A DNA stretch of 64,000 nucleotides from Leucaena leucocephala. Taxonomy: Eukaryota; Streptophyta; Magnoliopsida; Fabales; Fabaceae. A model generated the notes under the pieces. That model did not search any database. It was not told the DNA's origin and was given only the letters and a program-made list of their open reading frames with translations. The stretch spans positions 13,844,001-13,908,000 of the forward strand of contig CM073545.1 of assembly GCA_037074615.1 (NCBI GenBank). Direction: 5' to 3'. The translations under genes were made by a program, and so were the position numbers. Below are positions 57,601-64,000 of the stretch, in pieces (the stretch's first letter is position 1; every line of letters starts with the position of its first letter).

Positions 57601-60600
57601 TTTTGACCCCATCTCCAAACACCTGTTTGTTACCCGAGATGTAATCTTCAATGAGCACCAGTCCTATTATCCCAAGTCTTCGATTCAGGGGGAGTGTTGG
57701 CATGAATCTCAACCTGTGGAACCCATTGTACCCACTTCACCTACCCCACATGAACCACCTCCAGACAGACCTGAACAATACAGATGGGGAAAAATGTACT
57801 CACGTCGACTCCATAAAGACCACCAACATCATATCTCTGAGGCAGAGTCAGTTCCTGAACCGATTGTGGATCCTGAACAAGGTGAGGCTATTGACACTGA
57901 TCTAGATCTTCCCATTGCATTGAGAAAACCACCCCGGACATGTACAAAGCATCCTATCGAAAAGTTTGTTTCCTATGCATCCCTTGCACCCAGTTATCAT
58001 GCTTTTGTGACTAACCTTGACAGCATCAAGATCCCTAATAATGTACATGAAGCATTGGCTGTCCCGGAGTGGAAACAAGCAGTGTTGGAAGAAATGCAAG
58101 CCTTGGAGAAAAATGGGACGTGGGAGATAGTGCAGACACCCTCAGGAATAAAACCTGTGAGCTGCAAGTGGGTGTTCACTCCAAAATATAATGCTGATAG
58201 TACTCTAAACAAGTTGAAGGCTAGACTAGTTGCTCGTGGGTTCACTCAAACGCAGGGCATTGACTACAACGAAACCTTTGCACCGGTTGCTAAACTCAAT
58301 ACCATACGGGTTCTTCTCTCGGTAGCAGCAAATCTTGATTGGCCCCTAGAACAACTGGATATTAAGAATGCTTTCCTCAATGGAGATTTGAAAGAGGAAG
58401 TATACATGACACTCCCACCGGGTTTTGAAGAAGGAAGAAAGAACCAGGTGTGTAAACTAAGAAAATCCATCTATGGGCTGAAACAATCACCACGTGCCTG
58501 GTTTGATAGATTTTCAAGTGTTCTCAAGGTTGAAGGGTATAAGCAAAGTTTATCTGATCACACTATGCTTGTATCTCGACGTAATAACCTCATCACTATT
58601 ATCATTGTCTATGTGGATGATATTATTGTTACAGGAAATGATACTAATGAGATTGATCGAATCAAGGTGGCATTGAATCGTGAATTTGAGGTCAAAGATC
58701 TTGGAAAATTGAAATACTTCCTCGGTATGGAAGTAGCAAGATCGAAGGATGGTATTTATGTATCTCAGAGAAAGTATGTTCTTGATCTGCTCAAAGAAAC
58801 AGGAATGCTTGGGTGTAAACCGAGTAAAGTACCTATCAACACAGTGAAACACAAGAACAGGAAATCTGAGGCAGAAACTGATAGAGATGTTAAAAAACAG
58901 AAGAGACAAGAGAGGGATGAAATGAGAACAGACAAAGAAAGATACCAACGGCTAGTTGGGAAACTCATTTATCTCTCCCACACACGACCTGATATCGCCT
59001 TTGCTGTAAGTGTGGCCAGTCAACATATGCATGATCCAAGGAAGAAACATATGGACTCAGCCTACAAGATACTGCAATACCTAAAAGGTACTCCTGGCCG
59101 TGGTCTATTCTTCAAAAAGAGCAACAATAGATCAGTAGAAATCTACACAGATGCTGATTGGGCAGTATCACAAGAAGATAGTCGATCTACTTCAGGCTAT
59201 TGCACATTTGTATGGGGAAATCTTGTCACTTGGTAGAGTCAGAAACAGAAAGTAGTGGCTAAAAGTAGTGCAGAATCAGAATTGCGAGCTCTTGCTCAAG
59301 GAATCATGGAGGGTTTGTGGTTAACAAGAGTTGCAAAAGAAGTTCATTTGAAGATAAATGCTCCATTGAAGTTATTTTGTGACAACAAGGCCGCCATAAA
59401 CATGGCCTTAAATCCTATCCAACATAGTAGAACAAAACATGTGGAAATTGACAGACACTTCATTCGTGAGAAAGTAGAAGATGGGATTATGTGTCTCACC
59501 TACATACCCACAAGGCTACAAACTGCAGATATCCTTACCAAGGGACTATCAGAAGAAATATTTGAGCGACTTGTAGGCAAGTTGGATATGATCAATATCT
59601 ATGATCCAACTTGAGGGGGAGTGTGGAAATATTCTAATATTTGAATTATTAATGTTAGGATATTATAGTTAGAGATATTATTGTTATTAATTAGAAACAA
59701 ATCAGATTTGATTTAGAATTAGTTATTAGAGATCAGATTTGATCTAGGGGTAGTTATTGGAGATTTGATTTTATCTTAGTGTATCTCATCGGATCCCCAA
59801 GAATTGTGTATATATTTGATGCATATGCCAAAAGAATGATTCATTGGACTATTTCAAATCATATAATTCAGCAAATACTCCTCTTCGTTTTCGAGGGATC
59901 ATTTTTATGATGTTGGAATCTGCTTATTTATCCTGAGCGTGAGGATTTTCTACTTCTTAATGATTCCATACTCCTTGGATTACTGGAGATGATGCTCCTG
60001 TACCATCTTGAATTTGTTGTCTTGCAGCTTGTAATAATTCTAAATATAAGAAAGAAATATTTGTAAAAAAAATACTTAGTAGGTCAACAGCCTTGATTTG
60101 TACATTGTGGGAATATAAAGTTGGATGTACTTGACTTTCCTACGTTTTGGCTTAACTGTTTGCATTTGATTATTCATTTTCTCTTTTATATTTTTACTGT
60201 AATTTAAAGCTATTTTAATTTTGTTTAGTGAAAGTGCATTTCAAATTTTTTTGGTTGATTATGTTTGTAATCTTCTGGTGTAGGTTAATTCTGTTGGCGC
60301 AGAGGTGTTAGAGTTCATTGCTGATTCTGGAAAGCCTACAGCACCCCTTCCTGCAGCAATTGTTGCTTGTGTTCCTAAGAAAGTTCATGTTGAGGGAATT
60401 GGTGAAACAGAATTTAAGATATCCTCAAGTGAAATTACAGATGCTATCAAAGCTGGATTGGAGGAGCTTATTGAGCCCGAGCCTGAGGTGTTTAACTTAA
60501 TTCCCTGCTTGCTTGTCCTTAAATATTAACATTAGAAGTATATGGTTCCATCCGACATCTGAAGATTTTGTGTTCAGACATTGAATATTTATTTTGCATA

Positions 60601-63144
60601 TATTGTTTTTCCTAAAATATAGTCCCAATATGATTGTAGCTTTACAAATCATATGCTATGATATGAATCTACCGCACCAATCTGAAATCCGTAGATGATG
60701 AGAATTTGTAGAGGAAAGCCATTTTCAGTTTTGTCCAATTACAAGTTAGGTGCTGTACATCTGGCATACTTGATTTCTGATACTAATAATTGCAAATTTT
60801 TGTAGCTTGAGGTGCCAAAAGAATTAATATCTTTCGCAAACCTTGAAGAGTTAAAGATGCAGCGTAAGCCTGCCTTTATTCCTGTAAGTCCTAGAACAGA
60901 TGGAAAAAAAATTCATGATGAGGAAACGGGGATTGTTCAACGTCGTCTTGCAAATGGCATTCCTATCAACTATAAGGTATGAAAGTTCCATTAGCTTTTT
61001 TATGATACTAGTGCATCTCGAGTTTGTATCAATTATCCTATCCCTTTGTGTTATGATGCAATTATTCCTTGAATTGTGTTAGTAGAAATTTCTGCCTGGC
61101 TCAAGGTAGGTAAAGGCACAGGAATTGGTGGTGAGTCAGCAGGTATACCTGCAGGATCTGTAGTAATAGCGATTAGAGTTTAGAGGGTGTCGACCAAAGA
61201 CTTGGATAGAAGGAGAAAGAGAAGTTCCTCAAGGAACTTGATGAGTTGTGGAGTTTTTAAGAGTTGTCGTTGGTGAAGGTTCAAAGTAAAGCGCTAAAAT
61301 CAATTAGATGTAACAATGAAATCAATTAAAATGTATGAGAAAAGAGACTCAAAACAAGTATGAAAACCCAAAGCAGAATTGGTCTGACTAGAGCCATAAG
61401 TAACAATGACTAAGAAAAGGGGTACTTTGCTCTCTGGGTGTATTTTGATAATGATGCATGAGTATGTGCACTAAGTTGACAAGACTCACCTTCTAAAGAA
61501 GGTAAAGAATAAAATACCAAAGAAAGGTAAAGAGGAAAGAGTTGGAATCATCTTTTGAAGCTGAGAAAGCAATGGTATTTGCATTACCTTTTATATTTCC
61601 AGTTGCTTTTGGGGAGACAATACTGAAGACAACTGTAAGATTTGCAAATAGAAGTTAGAATTTCAGTTTTTTCTTTTTAAATTAAGAGGCCGTAATTGGA
61701 TTTTTTGTATGATTTAACCCTTCCTTTCTTGTCTGCAGATATCAAAAACAGAGACACAAAGTGGTGTTATGAGGTTAATTGTTGTTGGTGGACGAGCAGC
61801 TGAAAGTCCTGATTCTAGAGGATCTGTGATCGTGGGTGTTCGGACACTTAGTGAGGGGGGACGTGTTGGCAACTTCTCAAGAGAGCAGGTAACTTATCCT
61901 ACTAATTTGTCTGAACATTGATGCGTAAAAAATGTTTCTAATTTCAGTTTACAGGAAATGTTACATTTCTTCCTTATTTCAAAGGAGAAGCTTTCCTGCC
62001 TTATCTTATAATTTATCTGTTATTGCTTCATAGCTTACTAAATTTATTTTTCTGTTCTTTATTTGATTTTTTCCAATGTTCATGTATGGGTAAATATGTT
62101 GGGGGAGCAAGGGAGATGAGGGTACCATCTTTTTTTTTTTTTTGTAATATCAGCATTTGTGGCACTGAAGATTATTATATTACCTGTTAAAAATATGAAA
62201 AATAAGTTATTCATACTAAAATAAATTTTTAGAAAATGCTGATGAGGATAATATGGAAGAAAGGAACTTATTATGAATGCACCCCGAAACATATTGCATG
62301 AGCACATATATATAACCATGCGGTACGGGCATATACCTAGTTGTCTGAAATTTAATTTGATAACAAGGATAGTATAGGCATCTTGCTTTTATTTAGAGAA
62401 ACTTTACTGCTCAAAGAAAAGGCTGTCCTCATTGTGATGCATGACTTGGGAACACATTATCCTATTGCGTCTAGTGTTCCTTTATTTGGGATACTAATGG
62501 CTCATTTTGAGCACAAAATGGAATGGAATGGAAAATAAAATGGACAAAGGTAACTTTTTGAGAATGTAAACTGACCTTTATACCCAAAAAGTAATAAAAA
62601 GAAGATAGAAACTATTGAATCATAATTATGAGTTATAATAGACGTTACAGCATAGGTAGAGATTGGGAATCCCATCCCTTGAACAAACCAAATGGGGCAT
62701 TGATGTGCAATATTACCCTTATCTCCTTGATATTTAGAAATCATAATGTTGAATGTACTTTATGTCAAAAGGCTTTTACCTATAAAATATTACGATCCAT
62801 TCTAATTGAGCATTCATGTATACAGATAGATATCATTGACACTAACACACAAAGACATCAGAATCTCAATATGTAGACAAAGGCTAATATTGTTGGATCC
62901 TTGCATTTGTCAGTTTTTAAGAGTACAGAAAATATGCTGGTGTTTATGGCCACAGTTTTGAGACTTCATTTTTGCTGATTGTTGTATATTTTACTGATAA
63001 TGCCAGGTTGAACTTTTCTGTGTGAATCACTTGATAAATTGCTCTTTGGAGTCTACAGAGGAATTCATATCTATGGAATTTCGTTTTACTTTAAGAGAGG
63101 ATGGGATGCGTGCAGCTTTTCAGTTGCTTCACATGGTGCTTGAG
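48678..63144 (+). CDS. SPP: Chloroplast stromal processing peptidase (M16), 5' part
   Basis: Fifteen exons keep frame: 48678-48877, 49320-49560, 50231-50457, 51317-51515, 51712-51759, 52268-52375, 52473-52661, 52762-53058, 53376-53477, 53962-54096, 54465-54689, 60284-60487, 60806-60976, 61739-61888 and 63007-63144. They encode 878 residues; the gene continues beyond the window (Arabidopsis SPP is about 1,265 residues). SPP is the stromal zinc metallopeptidase that removes transit peptides from imported precursors. The Ser-rich MAASTSLVGSAF start is a transit peptide. The inverted zinc motif HMIEH is at residues 246-250, with glutamates in KERRAILSE (E320, E327) supplying the distal ligand. 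WYFPANATLYIVGDI and PPVNHDWSLPG are typical of the family. Introns 11 and 15 hold copia elements, and the splice sites around them are intact. The start is the first ATG after the CT leader. Confidence 0.92.
51093..51292 (+). repeat. Imperfect tandem duplication in SPP intron 3
   Basis: About 95 bp at 51,093 (ctgcatggtccattccttgt ... gtgcttcattg) is repeated at about 51,199 (ctgcatggtccactccttgt ... gtgcttcattg). The second copy ends about 25 bases before the exon 4 acceptor. Open frames there are chance. Confidence 0.7.
54823..55074 (+). repeat. 5' LTR of the copia element
   Basis: Begins TGTGGAAATATTC and ends TAATTCAGCA. A possible promoter TATA is the gtatatatttg stretch at about 55,010. 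251 of 252 positions match the 3' LTR. Confidence 0.95.
55075..55090 (+). other. Primer binding site (initiator tRNA-Met type)
   Basis: tggtatcagagccagg immediately follows the 5' LTR. This is the usual plant copia priming site, complementary to the 3' end of initiator methionine tRNA. Confidence 0.9.
55165..55268 (+). repeat. 18-bp tandem repeat in the copia leader
   Basis: The unit gagtcgctacagtactcc occurs three times exactly from 55,165, then in three variant copies to 55,268. It lies between the primer site and the gag start. Confidence 0.9.
55320..59614 (+). pseudogene. Copia gag-pol polyprotein, frameshifted and with a stop
   Basis: Gag starts at 55,320 (MSSTDSDQRKKFG; KLTLTNYQDWAQAI). 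The frame changes near 55,545, between LTGDAKNQRMKLLL and MQQWTIDNHLVSSWL, then stays open for over 1,220 codons. Domains in order: CCHC zinc knuckle CEHCKKVGHTREKC (about 56,100), aspartic protease WIVDTGASDHM (56,390), integrase zinc region WHKRLGH with CDTCTLAKHH (56,810-56,930), integrase core (VWGPS, FIDDHTR, YTDNGNEY, QQNGVAERKN), reverse transcriptase (KWVFTPKYN, QLDIKNAFLNG, YGLKQSPRAW, YVDDIIVTG), and RNase H (EIYTDADWA, FCDNKAAINMA, KHVEIDRHFIRE). TAG at 59,234-59,236 falls in RNase H after GNLVTW. It ends at 59,614 just before the polypurine tract. Confidence 0.9.
59613..59621 (+). other. Polypurine tract of the copia element
   Basis: gagggggag directly precedes the 3' LTR and primes plus-strand synthesis. 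Confidence 0.9.
59622..59873 (+). repeat. 3' LTR of the copia element
   Basis: 252 bp, TG...CA, one difference from the 5' LTR. Followed by the target repeat AATAC. Confidence 0.95.
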
Positions 63145-63204
63145 GTAATAATCTGTTGCTAGACATGCTTGGTCAAAGACTTCTGGAATGCAGAGAGGGA
63201 AGTA

Positions 63205-63427
63205 TGTGAAAGAATTGTTCTTTTTCTGTGTATTGTATTGATCGATAGTTTACATATATATATATACACATGCATACAACGGCTCCCAAATATCATGGGA
63301 TTTACAGCGTAAAAATAGGCACAGGATCAGACAATTAATCTCATAATTAATTCCTATAATCGCTCTCATTTATTCCTAATATCATATCTTCTAATATCTC
63401 CCTCATTTAATCCTGATATCTCCTACA
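63205..63427 (-). repeat. 3' LTR of the second copia element
   Basis: About 223 bp with TGTAGG...CACA ends. The outer boundary is uncertain by two bases because TGTG allows 63,205 or 63,207. It contains repeated gagatat/ggga motifs near its start. Confidence 0.75.
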
Positions 63428-63434
63428 CTCCCCC

Positions 63435-64000
63435 TCAAGTTGGAGCATAGATATTGATCATGTCCAACTTGCCAATTAAATATTCAAATTTATCTCGAGT
63501 CAACCCTTTTGTAAGTGCATCTGCTGTTTGCTCTTTTGAGGGGATATACTTGAGATCAATGGTTCCTGCGTCAATCTTTTCTCGTATGAAATGTCTGTCA
63601 ATTTCCACATGTTTGGTTCTATCATGTTGGACTGGATTGTGTGACATATTAATTGCTGCCACATTATCAGAGTACAGTCTAATGGGTAGTTCTATTAGCA
63701 TCCTCAATTCTTCCATTACTCGTTTTACCCATAGTCCTTCACAGATTCCGAGAGCTATGGCTCTGAATTCGGCTTCAGCACTGCTTCGAGCAACCACACT
63801 TTGTTTTTTACTGCGCCATGTGACTAAATTTCCCCAGACATACGTAACATAACCTGAAGTAGATTTCCTGTCGTTCTGATCGCCTGCCCAATCAGCATCG
63901 GTTAGTATCTCTACACTCCTTTTGTTGGATTTTTTAAACAAAAGACCCAATCCGGGAGAACCCTTCAAATATCTAAGAATCCTGTAGACTTCATCCAGGT
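63435..64000 (-). CDS. Copia RNase H / polyprotein C-terminus, partial
   Basis: From the window edge the frame reads LDEVYRILRYLKGSPGLGL, then EILTDADWAGDQNDRKSTSG, GNLVTWRSKKQSVVARSSAE, LYSDNVAAINMSHNPVQHD, KHVEIDRHFIREKI and DALTKGLTRDKFEYLIGKL, ending INIYAPT and a stop at 63,435. These are the copia RNase H motifs, with catalytic Asp in TDADWA and SDN and Glu in SSAE. Unlike the first element, the visible part has no stop or frameshift. The polyprotein start and other domains are outside the window. Confidence 0.9.
   Translation of the reverse strand, partial: LDEVYRILRYLKGSPGLGLLFKKSNKRSVEILTDADWAGDQNDRKSTSGYVTYVWGNLVTWRSKKQSVVARSSAEAEFRAIALGICEGLWVKRVMEELRMLIELPIRLYSDNVAAINMSHNPVQHDRTKHVEIDRHFIREKIDAGTIDLKYIPSKEQTADALTKGLTRDKFEYLIGKLDMINIYAPT

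Larger units (their letters stand above)
54823..59873 (+). mobile_element. Ty1/copia LTR retrotransposon in SPP intron 11
   Basis: A 5,051-bp element in the same orientation as SPP. LTRs are 252 bp, and the target duplication AATAC is at 54,818-54,822 and 59,874-59,878. It has a primer site after the 5' LTR, a polypurine tract before the 3' LTR, and a gag-protease-integrase-reverse transcriptase-RNase H order, which defines copia. The two LTRs differ at one base (54,950 A, 59,749 G), which indicates a young insertion. The polyprotein carries a frameshift and a stop, so this copy needs proteins from elsewhere to move. Confidence 0.95.
63205..64000 (-). mobile_element. Second Ty1/copia element, 3' end, antisense in SPP intron 15
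   Basis: On the minus strand: RNase H coding sequence, polypurine tract ttgagggggag (63,428-63,438), then a 3' LTR starting TGTAGGAGATATC at 63,427 and ending about ctttcaca at 63,205. The rest leaves the window at 64,000. It is a different family from the first element: its LTR shares no obvious sequence with it. The target duplication cannot be checked without the other end. Confidence 0.85.

Overview
This window is eudicot plant nuclear DNA. It is strongly A+T-rich between genes, the genes have GT-AG introns, it carries several kinds of plant transposable element, and it encodes a chloroplast stromal processing peptidase. I cannot name the species from sequence alone.

Layout. Positions 1-21,596 and about 22,556-42,925 are two diverged copies of one tandem segmental duplication of roughly 21 kb. 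Each unit holds, left to right, a flank with the relic 3' end of an ankyrin-type gene, a minus-strand ACD6-like ankyrin/PGG-type membrane protein gene (5,779-10,394 and 25,388-30,382), a long spacer full of small transposons, and a minus-strand KRI1 gene. The unit-1 KRI1 is a 3' stump that ends abruptly at 21,596. The unit-2 KRI1 is full length (42,299-44,293) but has an in-frame TAA at codon 184. Comparing the units gives filled and empty sites that date many insertions after the duplication: a 2.6-kb solo LTR, a Mutator-like MITE, Tourist-like MITEs and a tRNA-derived SINE.

Right third. After about 2.9 kb of intergenic DNA, the stromal processing peptidase gene (SPP, peptidase M16) runs on the plus strand from 48,678 past the right edge. 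Fifteen exons are visible and all keep the reading frame. Intron 11 holds a complete Ty1/copia element (54,823-59,873) with nearly identical LTRs but a broken polyprotein. Intron 15 holds the 3' end of a second copia element in antisense, which leaves the window at 64,000.

How the genes relate. KRI1 (nucleolar ribosome biogenesis) and SPP (chloroplast transit-peptide removal) are head-to-head housekeeping genes. The ankyrin genes are a fast-changing tandem family, with exon duplication, intron loss, a changed C-terminal tail and a promoter difference between the two copies. I see no self-contained system that I could call wholly new. The most unusual material is the duplication history, the chimeric KRI1 junction, the duplicated exon pair in the second ankyrin gene and the stop codon in KRI1.
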